DNA of 64,000 bases from Brachypodium distachyon (lineage: Eukaryota > Streptophyta > Magnoliopsida > Poales > Poaceae), in NCBI RefSeq assembly GCF_000005505.3, contig NC_016133.3:58493237-58557236 (forward strand), written 5' to 3'. The position numbers and the translations under genes are program-made. Positions 1 to 11,900 of the stretch are shown in pieces. The notes under the pieces are model-generated. The model saw only the letters and a list, made by a program, of their open reading frames with translations, was not told the origin of the DNA and did no database searches. The number at the start of each line of letters is the position of its first letter. Positions within the stretch are counted from its first letter, which is position 1.

Positions 1-155
1 TATATCAGCGCTTTGCTCTCCCTCGCCCACGTTAGTTTTCTGCCGCGAGACTCTCTCTCTCTCACACGCACACAGCCCGCGGGGAAGCGCAGCCAGAGGG
101 TTCCCTACGTGCGCGCGCTTGGCTTGTTACGCGAGCGAGCGAGCGAGCGTCATAC
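1..155 (+). promoter_or_regulatory. 5' leader/promoter-proximal region of the DUF4228 gene
   Basis: The stretch before the first ATG is pyrimidine-rich (a CT run near 50-62, then CA repeats). A GCGA tetranucleotide run lies at about 131-149, just before the start codon. This looks like a 5' untranslated leader. No clear TATA box is visible, because the window begins too close to the gene. Confidence 0.4.
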
Positions 156-1536
156 ATGGGGAATTGCCAGGCGGCGGAGGTGGCGGCGGCCGTGGTGCAG
201 CACCCGGCGGGGGGGCCTGGCGGGGGCTCGGGGCGCGTGGAGCGGCTCTACTGGTCCACGAGCGCGGCCGAGGTGATGCGTGCCAACCCGGGGCATTACG
301 TGGCGCTGGTGACTCTCCGTGTCGCCGAGGACCGCGGCCATGGCAACGGCAACAACAACGGCAGCGGCACGACCGTGCGGCGGCTCACCCGCGTCAGGCT
401 GCTCAAGCCCAAGGAGCCGCTGCTGCTCGGCCACGTCTACCGCCTCATCACCGCCCACGGTACGTAATTCATCCAACACAACATACTGTACATAAAAGGC
501 TCTCTCTCCCAATGTCGTCCGGCTCGTCCTGAAACTAAACGAGACGGGGGGGTTATGCTGCAGAGGTGACCAAGGCGGTGCAGGCGAGGAAGGAGGAGAA
601 GCAGAGGAAGGGGCAGCAGCAGCAGCAGATGGAGTATCTGACGTCCAGGCTGCAGAAAAAGGCGCCGGCGGCGGCCACGGCAACGGAGGCGGAGGAAGAC
701 GACGTCGACGAGGAGGAGGCGGCCTTGGATGAGAGTCTCGATCAGGTGGGTTACATTACATGGATTAGACGACACACTTTTGACTTGCCCTCTCTATCTT
801 TAATCCAATCCAACTGCATTTCTTTTATTTATTTTTCTATCTCTTTGCGCCAGATGGGTGACCCCATGCACGTTCTCTGCATGATTGATGTTTGATGGTA
901 CTGCGCCTTAATTGCCTGCCCTGTAGACTTGGTTAGTTAGTTGTTCCTCGCCATTACCATGCCCCTTCGACTCGGTGCCGCCATCAAGAGAAGAAGAAAA
1001 ACCATGTCCTTCCACACTGTAGTTTAGCAGCTCAGGAAGGCGCCTTCTTTTTGGGTGAAATTGTCGTTTCATTTTGATTTATCTTCTTATCGTGGAAACC
1101 ATTAGCCTAACAGCTCAACCGTGAACTGTTTGGTTTTTGTAGTATTACCCTGACATTCTGAATCCCCGACTGACAACGCATAAAAGAAGATCATAATAAT
1201 AAGTTAAGCAAGTACGTTGTGGTCCTGTGGATCCAACCGATTGATACCCTCCGGAAGGAAATTCAATACTACTTGTAAATAAAATAAGTGGCACAGAATG
1301 ATAATCGACTAATGTATGTCAGGAGGAAGAATCGTTTGCGAGATCCCTTATAATTTCTACTGCGTTTCAGAACCATTGCAACTATAACGTGCAAATGTTC
1401 CGTCTTCTGATTACTCTGCCTTTCCGCACCTGACTTGCAGTTGGCGCGCCAAGACAGCGCCCACCGGAGCTCCGGCGCCCGGCAGCACCGGCAATGGCGG
1501 CCCTCGCTGCACAGCATCGACGAGGCCGCGAGCTGA
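156..1536 (+). CDS. DUF4228 (PADRE) domain protein, 3 exons
   Basis: Exons read as 156-459, 564-745 and 1441-1536. All junctions are GT-AG and in phase, giving 193 aa. The protein starts MGNCQAAE, the N-terminus typical of plant DUF4228/PADRE proteins, with Gly2 and Cys4 as possible myristoylation and palmitoylation sites. A conserved core follows (LYWSTSAAEVMRANPGHYVAL, then RVRLLKPKEPLLLGHVYRL). The middle exon encodes a Gln-rich and acidic linker. The last exon ends in RQWRPSLHSIDEAAS, the usual C-terminal WRPSL signature of the family, which supports the distant third exon across a 695-base intron. Family members are often induced by pathogens and abiotic stress, but their biochemical role is unknown. 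The very GC-rich first exon is normal for a grass gene. Confidence 0.88.
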
Positions 1537-2388
1537 CTGATATGCCCCGGTGTTCGTCTCGTCTGACGGCCCCAAATCAAGATGAGAAGAGGACGGCCGC
1601 TCCCGAAGTGACTCGGTCGATCGGAGCGCGTCCTGGATCCGTGTGTACATTAATCTACACTGTTATGTTAGTGAGATTGCTTCCTTTCTCGATACGTTTG
1701 ATGAGAGAAGTTCAGAACAAGAGTAGCTAATTTTTTTCCTTCTTCTTCTTCCAAATTCTAATGGTTATACTGCTACTACGATCAAGAGATGCCCTGTACC
1801 TGGTAGTGCTGCGATTTTTACGAACGGGACACGAGCGCATCTCATGGGTGTGGCTTTTGAAATACACACATTGATTACTCTCTGTTTTACTTTTAGAGAC
1901 TCATTGGATTGTTGTATCACTAATTCTTTTGGGAGGGAATTTTCGACGACGAATTCTCAATCACAGGTCCAGTAGTGCCAACGTTGGATGACTGGATGCA
2001 CCTGCAGGCTGCAGGCAGTGGAACCATGGGAGCCTTTTGGGCTGGAAGCTAGCTCGTCCTTTCGTTGGAAGATTCGCGTCGGCGGCACATTAGTTTGAGC
2101 TTTTGCGTATGCTGCAAGAGTTTCGGATTTGTTATTGGCCACTCACTCACTCACATGCCTCTGCGGCCGGCAGTCTATTCTGCTGTGCTAAAACAAAACG
2201 CAAGGAGCTGACGGTTCCATTGTAGATTAATGGCCAGTTGTTGCTTATGTTAATGGTAAGTGTACACGGCTGAGCACCCTGATACCTAACCACAATTGAA
2301 AAAATGCATGGTTGTATCAGCTACTGCTAACCGCTGGTTATTGTTGCCGGCAACAAATAGCTAATAGGTCCAGCCTCTGCTGAGTCCC
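1537..2388. other. Intergenic, no gene seen
   Basis: This is the 3' flank of the DUF4228 gene followed by unremarkable non-coding sequence. Only short open frames without recognisable motifs or splice context are present. Confidence 0.5.
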
Positions 2389-2800
2389 TCTTTTTTTTTT
2401 GTTGAGGAAAATCTGCAGAAGAGGCTTGGACAGAAATTGTATTTATTAACAAGAGACACAACCACACACACTAGACCCTCAGACTCAAGTACTCTACTAC
2501 TTGAGGCAACTAAACCATCTACCGACCAAGGGAATTCCCCTACCAAAACTGAGATCATTGGGAAATTTGGGCTGCTTCCAGATATGCCAGGCTGCCTGGA
2601 CAAATATCTCATCCTCATGGAGGTACTGGTTCTGGCAATCAAGATCAAAGTCCATGGAGAGGAGAACCCAAGGCGTTGCCAACAACTGTTGCTAAAACTG
2701 CAGACTCCCATCATCACAAGAACACAGGAAGCGGAGCTGGATCGGTTGAAGTTTTGACAGTTTCTAACACAGGGTTCGGTGAGAACTACTCCGTACATAC
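2389..2800 (-). mobile_element. LINE remnant (zf-RVT tail) with poly-A
   Basis: On the minus strand the sequence encodes a decayed stretch containing AAWHIWKQ. This resembles the W-x-IWK-x-RN motif at the C-terminal end of plant LINE reverse-transcriptase ORFs. The minus-strand 3' end runs into a pure A tract (T run at 2391-2400), as expected at the 3' end of a retroposed LINE. Neither an intact reverse transcriptase nor an endonuclease is present. The assignment rests on one motif plus the tail. Confidence 0.4.
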
Positions 2801-3184
2801 TAGCGTCTGATATTCTGTGACATCTGATAGTTAAACTAAACTGCTAGTTTTTACATGCCTTTTGATAATACTGACAAAAGCCAGCATTCACAGTCGGTGG
2901 TACAACCGACATAGAAATCAGACAAATTCAACCAAACTGGATGTTTACGGCAGACCAAACAGCGGCAAAATGTCTGTTCAAGCAAAAGCGAGAGAAGAAA
3001 ACCATATCGATATCGTGCTGATGCCTTACAGTCTGAAATTAAAATTGTTTCCAACTTCATCGTTGCGTAAACATTGCTCTGCTCATTCTAGCAAAGCTAC
3101 TTGGGAAAAAAATTTATTGTTATCTGAACTGGATGACAAGGCGATAAACATGAAAAGGAAATTGCAGTCTCGGTATCACAGGAG

Positions 3185-3531
3185 CTAGTGGAACTTGTCT
3201 CGCCCAAGTCGCTGAAGATGGTAATTGATGGTCTTCGCTGCATTCTTTGGCCTCCCTTTCTGTGATGAAGCCACAAGTAACATTTAGGGGACGGAAGAAT
3301 GGCTGGATTGATGCTTTAGGTAAAAACATTCAGAGAAGTAAAAGGGATGTGGATCATGACCTGAGCCTGAGTACAGGTAACCAAGAGCTCCTTCTGCCTC
3401 GCACACTTGTCATCACTCTGCTTGTTCAAGGCCAGGCAGTTGAGGAAGGATGTCATCTCCATCATGCAAGGCTTGACGACACCACCAAACTTCTTTGGGT
3501 TTATGTACAACCCACCAGCCTTCCGACCCAT
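3185..3531 (-). CDS. Small twin-CX9C (CHCH) mitochondrial protein, mS37-like
   Basis: Exon 1 is 3531-3361 and exon 2 is 3259-3185, joined in phase 0 by a GT-AG intron of 101 bases. The product is 81 aa. It begins MGRKAGGLYINPKKFGG and carries two CX9C pairs, Cys27/Cys37 (C-MMEMTSFLN-C) and Cys48/Cys58 (C-ARQKELLVT-C). These are the hallmark of Mia40-oxidised intermembrane-space or mitoribosome proteins. The basic tail contains INYHLQRLGRDKF. From family knowledge the best fit is the small-subunit mitoribosomal protein mS37 (MRP10/CHCHD1); a Cox19-like protein is the alternative. The ATG has a reasonable context (AGAATGG). The gene is easy to miss because its second exon has only 25 codons including the stop. 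Confidence 0.82.
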
Positions 3532-4890
3532 TCTGCCATGTCACTTACAAATGTGATTACTATGTAATAGCAAGGCAGGTCAGACTATCAGAAAGGCTCC
3601 CAAGAGAATTAATGTTGCATGAGCAGGAAAGCAATGCGAAAAACGAATTATCTTGACCAAACATCCGGGGAAAAGAGTATAATATCTGCGCTTGTCGAAG
3701 ACTGGTGTTTTACTAGCTATAACAGCAATCACGTATTACCCCTTCCACATTCGTGGACTGCAAAATTTCCCCTTGGAAGAAACAGCATAGTACCATGTAT
3801 GTTACACATAGATCCATAACCGATGCATTACTGCATTCAAAATTTCAAATCCATCAACATCAAAGCACATGCACTCAAACAGTCTCGATAGCATTTCTTC
3901 TTAAACGCTAATTTTGGATTGTCCACAAGAAGACTATTAGTAGGACCGCGTAGGCACACCTCCCGAATCCTCTTCTCCCAGGAATTACTTGCATCCCATT
4001 CACTTCCCCCTTCTATCGCCTTTAACAGAAACTTTCCCCTTCTCTCCTGAGTCATACTGAAAGCATCTCTGTCTCCAGCAATTTCTTGAGTTAAACAAAA
4101 ATCATCTTATCTCTTTTTTTCTTCTTCTAAACTACACGTAGTGTTTTTGGATTTTCTTTATGGGGCCTTAAGGTAAGTAAAAGACTACTTTTCAAAACTG
4201 TGCAGCTATTCATGCCTGATTTTGAATAACAGGGTAAATATTTGTTGCCAGCATTTCAGTTTTCTTTGGAAGGGAGCATTTCAGTTATAAGTTTAAACTC
4301 TTCTTTGTACGACATGATCCAACTAAATCACTAGCCCAGACAAACCAGAAATGCATCAACCTAGCACATAATTGCAACAAACTTTGACTGGGCTTTGGTG
4401 TTCACCGAGCATGATGGCATACAAGTTTTACCTCGCCCGTGAGCTGCTACGGATCTGATACATGCCGGAGTGATGGTTATTACTTTTTGAAATATGGAAG
4501 ACAATCCAGTTCATTAGTAGAAGGCAATGCTGGAGGATCCTGACAACAACTAATCCATATGTTCTGAACACGGGCGGAGGACCCGGTAGGGCAAGGAAGG
4601 GCGGCCGCCCTGCCTTGATTTTTGCCTCAGTTACGAATTGGGGAAGATTATGACGGGGAACTAAAGGGTTCGTGCCCTCGTGTGCTGATGGGAGGTCGGG
4701 ACCGAGAGAATCGAATGGGAGATAGATACCTGCGGTGGAGGAGACGAGGCAGGGGTCTGCGGCGCCCGGCAGCGGGATGGGGAGGGAGGGGCGGCGGCGC
4801 TCGCGCGAGGAGGAAGATTAGGGACGGAGCGAGCCAGCGAGGGCGCGCGTCAGGGCGTGGCGCTCGGCACCTGGATGGGCCAAAATATAG
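3532..4890. other. Intergenic, upstream of the CHCH gene
   Basis: The first few hundred bases should hold the promoter of the minus-strand CHCH gene. From about 3.6 to 4.55 kb I see AT-rich sequence with short open frames only. From about 4.56 kb the sequence becomes GC-rich and leads into the inverted-repeat element. Confidence 0.4.
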
Positions 4891-4898
4891 GCCTAAGC

Positions 4899-5605
4899 TA
4901 GAAAAAAAAAGGTCCATAACCCCCCAATCTCTAAACCCGTCTAATTTAGACCCTGAAATCTCTGATACCAGATAAATCACATCTTATAGCGGTATTAGAA
5001 CTGATCTGGCACATTTAAGTCAGTTTAGAGGATGATTAGGACTCTTCGATTTTTTTTACTGATGACGTGGCGTTGGCGGCTCGCCGGGGGTAACTCGCGG
5101 GCGGCTCAATGGGCTAGGCAGCTACGCAGGGAGGAGGAGAAAGGAGAGGCTCACGATGGGCTGGATCTCGCCGTTGTCAGAGAAGAAGGTGGAGCAGATG
5201 GAGCTCCCGGCATCCCGCGGTGTCGGGGACGAGTCTCCGGAACCGCGGCATGGAGGCGTATCTCGTGGAGGCCTCGTCTTCGACCGGGATGCGGCGAAGA
5301 AGGCAGCCGACGGCGAGGTCGGGCACCAGTAGAGGAGCACAGGCATAGGCTCTCGTGCACATAGAGGAACCGGCAGAGGGGAAGAAAAAAGAGAAGAGAA
5401 GGAAAAAAATCTAAAAACTGCCACGTCAGGTCAAAGAGAGGTCAAAATCAGCAACAAAACCGCCCTAAATTGGCCACAAAACCGTCTAATGGGGTGATTT
5501 GTCTGGTTTTGTGTATTTTAGCGTTAAAAATAAACGGTTTTCGACTTCAGGGGGTTATACATCCTTGGAGATACATTTGAAGGTAAAATATGGACTTCTG
5601 TCAAA
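4899..5605. mobile_element. Inverted-repeat DNA element, possibly MULE-like
   Basis: A plus-strand block at about 4907-4985 (ggtccataacccccc, later accagataaatcac) is matched in inverted orientation at about 5485-5600 (tataaccccctgaa, later accagacaaatcac on the minus strand). The imperfect terminal inverted repeats are roughly 70-100 bases long and enclose a GC-rich interior. Pale, decayed ends around a GC-rich core resemble Pack-MULE or other Mutator-like non-autonomous elements. No transposase and no clear target duplication could be read, so the class is open. Confidence 0.45.
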
Positions 5606-5945
5606 AAAAAAGTTAGATTTGGGCCAAAACTAGTTGAGAGGCCAAATGTAAAGATGAGTTGGGTTGGGCCAGAATCGAGAAGGTTAATGGCCAAATGTAT
5701 TAATAAAAAAAAATGGTTCGTGCCCAGCCCGGCCTGAGGGCCTGAGGTTGAAGCCCAGACATGGCACAGGTGGGGCCTCGGGCCGGCCCGACCAAATTAT
5801 TTTATACCTTTTATACTATTGTTAATGTAACAATATCTTTGCTGAGAATAGTCTCCTTTGCTATGTCACATATCTACTTGATCTTTTTTTCTGTAACTAC
5901 CGAGATGTTTCTAGAATAAAACATATAACTACAGATTAACAGTTA

Positions 5946-7660
5946 TCTACCCGAATAATAAAGGGAGTAAAGCTTCCTTCGTCGTCGTCTGTTTCGCTTT
6001 GTCCGTTGTCTGCGTCGAAAGAAAATCCACCTGCGTCACGTACTCACGCTAGGAAAAAAGGAAAACGCGATCTATCTAAAAAGGGGTGGCGGCCTCGATA
6101 TCCAGAGCGGGTGGCGCCAGCCCGGCGTAGAGGAACGGCGGAGGGCCATGCGGAGGAGACGAGGCCGGCGGCGGGGTGGTTTGGCGGGCCTCACGGAGGA
6201 GATGAGGATGGCGGCAGGGTCGTGCGGAGGGCGACATGGAGCAGATGAGGCTGGCGGCTTACGCGATCACGCGGAGGAAGATGAGGCCAACGGTGGAGCG
6301 ATGAAAAGGGGTTGGTTCCTTGGAGGTTGGAGGGTCGTCGTCGAGTTCTGCCCCTGTCCGCCGTTGGTGGATCCTGTAGGACCTTGGCTGGTGAAGGAGG
6401 GTGGACAAGGCCAATACTGCGGTGGCCGCGAAGTTGCAGCCGAAGCAGGGAAACGGATTGGGGATGAGCCTCTGGTGTTGTTTTCCAGCTTTTGCTACTA
6501 GGCATATGCATCATCTTATTGCAGATTTTTCATCTCTTCCTCCTCAGGTCTCCCTACTCTCTGCCTGTGCTTCGTCCTACCACCATCCCCAGTCCTACAG
6601 CTGTGGGCGGAAGGTGTTTGTGGGAACGCGTGAAAGGCCTGCATGGAATCTGCCCTGTTTATCATGGTGAAGAGGATGATCAATGTGGCCACCATGATGT
6701 CCCTCATCCTCCTCCACGAGGGGATTAGTTGGAAAAAAATTGCAAAATTTTACTAGGATTTTTGATGCATATATCATATACATACATACACACAGGTGTT
6801 GCAAGATTCACGTGTTGTACTAGATTGGGGTATTTATTGGCTTCCCTGTTGAGCTCAGTTGATTAAGCACATCGAAGATGGTGTAAGATATCCGTTGTGT
6901 TGATTGAACTCAAAAATTTTCATGTGTGGTTTGGTTCAGATATATGTTCAACCAGATAAGGAAATGACAACCAAGCAATTCAAGAACTTCACTTCTGACC
7001 TTTTCTACTCCAATCTATGTTTTCTGTGAGCTACGAATGCAACATGGCCGTCGCGGATCGAGAATTTTTTTTTGTTCAGCGGATAGTGCAGATTGCAATG
7101 TCTTTGCTTGAGTTAACAAATAATAGCTTCAGTTATTTCACATGTCCAAACAATAGAAGAGTAGCTTCAGTTGTTTCACGGGTCCAAACAATAGAAGATT
7201 ACAAAACACAGCTGAAGACAGCACATTAACAATGAGACGATGTCTTTATTTTTTTCAACCTATTTCAGGTTCATACGTTACTACACAATTAATAGAAAGG
7301 ATTTTGATACCAGTATGAGTATCATGGACGAACAAAGTATTTGTTTTGGGCTAGAACCTAGAATGGTTTCTTTCAATTGTGTCATTTGTTGTTCATGTGT
7401 TCCAATGCTGCGTCTGTAAAAGCCTTTAATTAAATACAGTAAGAACCTTTAATTAAATACAAATGGGGGTCATGACACCCTCCGTGCAGACATCGCACAT
7501 GCCACACTTGACTTGAATTAGGAAGTAAATGACGCTTTGATTATCACTTATTTGTTCTGTTCATTTCGAATGTCAAGCTATGTTGTTGTCATTTCCATAA
7601 ATATGAATTTTTACGTGCATGTGTTTAAGAGACCGTGGCAACGCACGGACATTGTACCAG
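5946..7660 (+). mobile_element. Helitron-like non-autonomous element
   Basis: The 5' end is TCTACC..AATAATAAAGGG immediately after an A. The 3' end carries ccgtggcaacgcacgg, a short GC-rich palindrome with a CAACG loop, about ten bases before a terminal CCAG followed by T. Insertion between A and T, a 5' TC, a 3' hairpin and a CTRR-like terminus are Helitron features; here CTRR has decayed to CCAG. The 1,715-base body has a GC-rich front (about 6.0-6.5 kb) and an AT-richer rear, with no RepHel ORF, so the element is non-autonomous. A second element at 44177-44931 shares the same 3' end, which supports the call. Confidence 0.62.
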
Positions 7661-8989
7661 TAAAAACCTAAGTTGATAATACATATTTATTTGTTATAGC
7701 GTTGTATGAAACATTAGATTGTTAAAAATACGTAGCACAAAGATCATCACAAACACGCTTTCATATTTTTGTTGAGGTATTTACAAAAAATATAACTATA
7801 TGTTTGCTAGTGATCTGTATTTCTATGAGACTTATTGTAGCAGCCTTATTATGAGCACTCGTAAATATTAAATTAATTTTCAAAATCAATACAAATTCAC
7901 CTATTCAAATATTAAATGTTGAAAAATACAATGCCATACAAATTATTAAAAAACAAAAAATGCATCAAATACATTGTTGGAACCATAAATAAATATTAAA
8001 TGTTATATGTATGGATATTAGTTCGCTCTAGCTCAAAAAATTTTTGTCCTTCGCCAATGGTTCCGAGAGAACAAGAAACATCGTATTGAGTTAGGTTCAT
8101 AGCATTTACGTCAGTTTGGGTTAAGTCCTTGCGAAAGCATCAACTCCATCAATGCCCAGGGCCAAACTCAAACCAGTAGAGTAGAGTAGTAGTTCAATGT
8201 GGACCAGAAGGTCCTAATTTGCCACGACTGTTGCACGGGAAGGAATGAACATGAATCATTGGGATCTAGCAACATAAGTGCATATAACCATATAGAGCAA
8301 CGACACAATCGACTGGTTCTTACTAGCTACCAACCGGATCCACATGTGTTAACAAATTGTAGGGTTTATACCTCGGGTTTTTGGAGAAGTAAATCACCAG
8401 AATCGAAGGAGAGAGAGGAGGACTGGTGCTGACCTTGCCACCGCCGGCTCTTGAGCCCGCGACAGCCGCGCCCATCGTCCGCGTCGACCTCACCTAGCTC
8501 GCGCCGCTACCAGCGAGGAGGGAGGCAGGCAAGGAGAGAGATGAGCGACAGGAAGAGGAAGGGGGAGTCGGCAGATGCGATGCAGAAAGAACGGGCTGAA
8601 AGCCTGAAACTGAGTGCAGAACTGCAGACTGCGGAAGTGCAAAGCACCGGGAGGGAACGGGCTGAGAGCCTGAGAGCACTGGGGGGAAGCCCAACAAAAC
8701 CCAATAGGCACCGGTGTTCTTCAAGCCCAAGTGACAATGAAATAGGCCCATTGCACCAGGGCTCCCTTCGCCACTGCTCTCCCGATCTATACATGGCTGA
8801 CTCCGCTTCCGCCGTTTCGCGTCTCTCCATTCTCCTCCAATTTCCACTGGACTCCCTCCGCTTGCGCCACCACCGCCACCCTTTCCCTCCCCCGCGGGCG
8901 CGCCCCTGCAAACCCTAGACCCTTCCGGAGCCAATCCCCCAAATCTCAGCTGGGCTAGGGCTTCGCCTTCGCCAGCCCCGCACGCGGCG
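7661..8989. promoter_or_regulatory. Upstream region and probable 5' UTR of NUA
   Basis: About 7.66-8.15 kb is AT-rich and shows no gene. From about 8.4 kb the sequence becomes GC/CT-rich, with a pyrimidine-rich stretch (8820-8910) just before the NUA start codon, which fits a promoter and 5' untranslated region. The short ORF at 8451-8918 contains low-complexity duplicated peptide (AESLKLS/AESLRAL) and no domain, so I do not call it a gene. Confidence 0.45.
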
Positions 8990-11900
8990 ATGCCGCTCTT
9001 CATGTCCGACGAGGAGCTCCGGCTCCTCGGCGGGGACGTGGCCGCGGTCGCCGAGCGGGCCGACGCTGCCATCCGCGAGTACCGGAACCAGGTGGACACC
9101 GTCCGCGCCGAGGCCGACGCGGCGGCCATCGCGGCCGAGCAGACCTGCGCTCTCCTCGAGCAGCGCTTCGCCACCCTCTCCGCGGACGCCGATCGCTACC
9201 AGGCCGAGGCCACCGAGCTCGCGGCGGCCTCCGAGCGTCGCGCTGCTGACCTCGCTTCCTCCCAGGCCGAGATACACCAGCTCCGCATCCAAGCCGTACG
9301 AACCCTAGATTTTTTTTTGTTCGTCTGATCATATTTTTTTTCTGGTTAAGCTTCCTGCACTGATGATCGCTTGGCGGTGCTGATGGCACAGATTGCGAAG
9401 GATGGCGAGGTTGAGCGTCTCAAGGTAGAAATCTCGGAGCTGCACAAGTCCAAGTGCCAGTCGCTAGAACTGATCCAGCAGAGGGACGCAGAGATAAGGG
9501 AGAAGGATGGCGTCATCCAGAGCTACCATGATAAGATAGTGAGCTCCCCCAACGACTTCACCCTTCTACTTAATATGCTGCAATCAGCAATGTGGTCATA
9601 GTCTTGTAGGGCTTGTTGAGAGTAACAACATAACCTGAACAAGCTGTTGTTTGGTGCAACCTGATATGATGGTTCATGACTCAAGTAGCTTTTAGCACCA
9701 CACAATTGTACTATTGGTTGCTGGTAGAGTGGTTTACTCATCAAGCTTAACCGCAGGCTCGTTTCTGTAGGTTGTCTGGCATTAGAACATAATTTTATGT
9801 GGCAATATAAGGGCGGGCAGTACAATTTGGTTTGGTTCTTCGTTTCTGTTGTTACAAGTTAGGAGTCAGGGCTAGCTGCACATGATGTAATGCATATACA
9901 GAAATGGACGCATAGATGCGTATTGCATACTATTTGACTGGTTTTGACCTGTGGTTAGATGTTTCTTACTACAAGAAGTTTGTTTATTAGTTACTTTTTC
10001 CTGCTACTCTTATTAGCTTGCAGAGAGTTGCTAGTTTTAAGTCTTGGACTTCTTGTCATATAACATCAGGCCTATGAAATTTCCCACATAAGCATGTACC
10101 ACTATTCACATTATCGATCAGTTACCCATGGGCCCAACCCCTTGGAACGTGCTTCAGCCCAAAGGTTAAATGTACATTCTGAGTATTAAATTTGACTAGA
10201 ACTTGATTTGTCTGTAGTTATACCTGGTTTTCTAGGTACTCCCTCCGTCCTGAAATAAGTGACGTGGATTTGTATAGATTCTTATACAGATCCGTGTCAC
10301 TTATTTCAGGACGGAGGGAGTATCATGTTGTTGGAGCTGATATTGTGCCTCCTCAAATGAAAAATATGATATTATACCTCCTCATAGCATGTAGATTTGA
10401 TGTTTCATGAACAGACTTATAATTTTACTGTTTTCAGTGTCTGGATCTCATAACTTCATATGCTTCTCCTTTTTAACTTCTAATGGACTAACTCATCATC
10501 TGTTAACCTGGACTGGAGCAATTCGAGAATTCTCTGCCAAAGCTCCAGATCTTTAGTTTCTTGCCCCTTTTTTTCTTGAATATTTTATATTGATTTTTCT
10601 TCTGCCGATTTGTCTGGTTAATATGTTCATACTGTCTTATGTACAAAATTTGAAGAACTTATGTGGTTTGTTTTGCTTTTGTCAATGTGTTGTGCTTTTC
10701 TTGCTGACGATGTGGATCTACCTGCAACCATATATTGCTATCATTTAGTACCAATATTTTATCAATGCACTACTCTTGTGAGTTAAGCGAACTCAGTTGG
10801 AATTTGTGTGCACATTTATCCTAGGAAGATGTTTACTGTTTTGTATTTTGTAGCATAAAGTTAACGGAACGCTAAATGTTCTGTACTTTGTAGCATAAAT
10901 TAAACTGGACTTACCAATTTTATACTCTTTTCAGGTAAATCAGGCCGACTCTTCTGCTGGCAAAGAAGCTAGGATACAAGAGGTTGAAGCTAAGTTAACC
11001 CACTGTCAGGCCACATGTAACCGCATAGCACAGGTATGCATATAAAAAACGTTAGATGCAAGTTTCTAGAAAGCGTTATTTCTGTTCTCCGTAATCTGTC
11101 CCATCACCTTATTTTTCCTTTTGGTTTAGCTAGGCATCTTATGATTAGCCTTTGTCGATATGTTTGTATGGAACAATTATTGGTTCTTAATTAGCTTGAC
11201 TTCGCTATCAGGAGAAGGAGCTTCTTCAAAAGCATAATCTCTGGCTTGATGAGGAACTGAAAGCAAAAGTTAAGAACTTAGCGGATTTAAGGAAAGCAAA
11301 TATGGAAGAGGAGTCTAGGATGTCTGCAAAGATCGCAGAGGTTTGTTTTTAATTTGATTCTTGGTGTGACAGACATGAAAGGCAACATCAGCCTGATTTT
11401 TGGGTTTCAGCTTGAGAGAGAGGTTTCTGAATCTTCAAGTTCCTTGAGACGAAGTAAAGAACAGAGTTCTGAACTGGAGCAAAGAGTTACCTATATGGAA
11501 AAGGTAAAATTTTCGACTTAGGGAGGTACTAAAATCATCATCTAACTTTTGTTCTCATCTTTTCAATCTTTTGATGAATGAAGGAGTTGTTCTCCGCAAA
11601 GGATGCTGCAGCTGCTAATGAACAACGCCTTGGTGCTGAGCTTTCAACTGTATGTTTTGCCTGCTCCAAAACTATTCTTTCTCTAATTGCTTGTGTAGCA
11701 AGTACAGCTTGTTTTTGAAGTTAAGGCTATATGTATATTTAGTACCTGGCCGTGCAATTGCATGGGTGGTTTCGTTTGTGAACAGTGACACACTTATTCT
11801 AGACGATTTTAAACTGCAATTCTCATCTATAATTGCTGTTCGGAATGTTTCAAGCATTTGGGAAATATATAGCTCTTCCGCACTGGATGTAATTTCAGGA

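Noticed and set aside
3837..4055. 72-codon minus-strand frame with Cys and Lys
   Set aside because: No domain, no matching exon, and no splice partner in frame.
8451..8918. 155-codon frame just before NUA
   Set aside because: Low-complexity duplicated peptide in the leader/promoter region. It does not join NUA in frame, and the start MPLFMSDEEL at 8990 fits NUA better.
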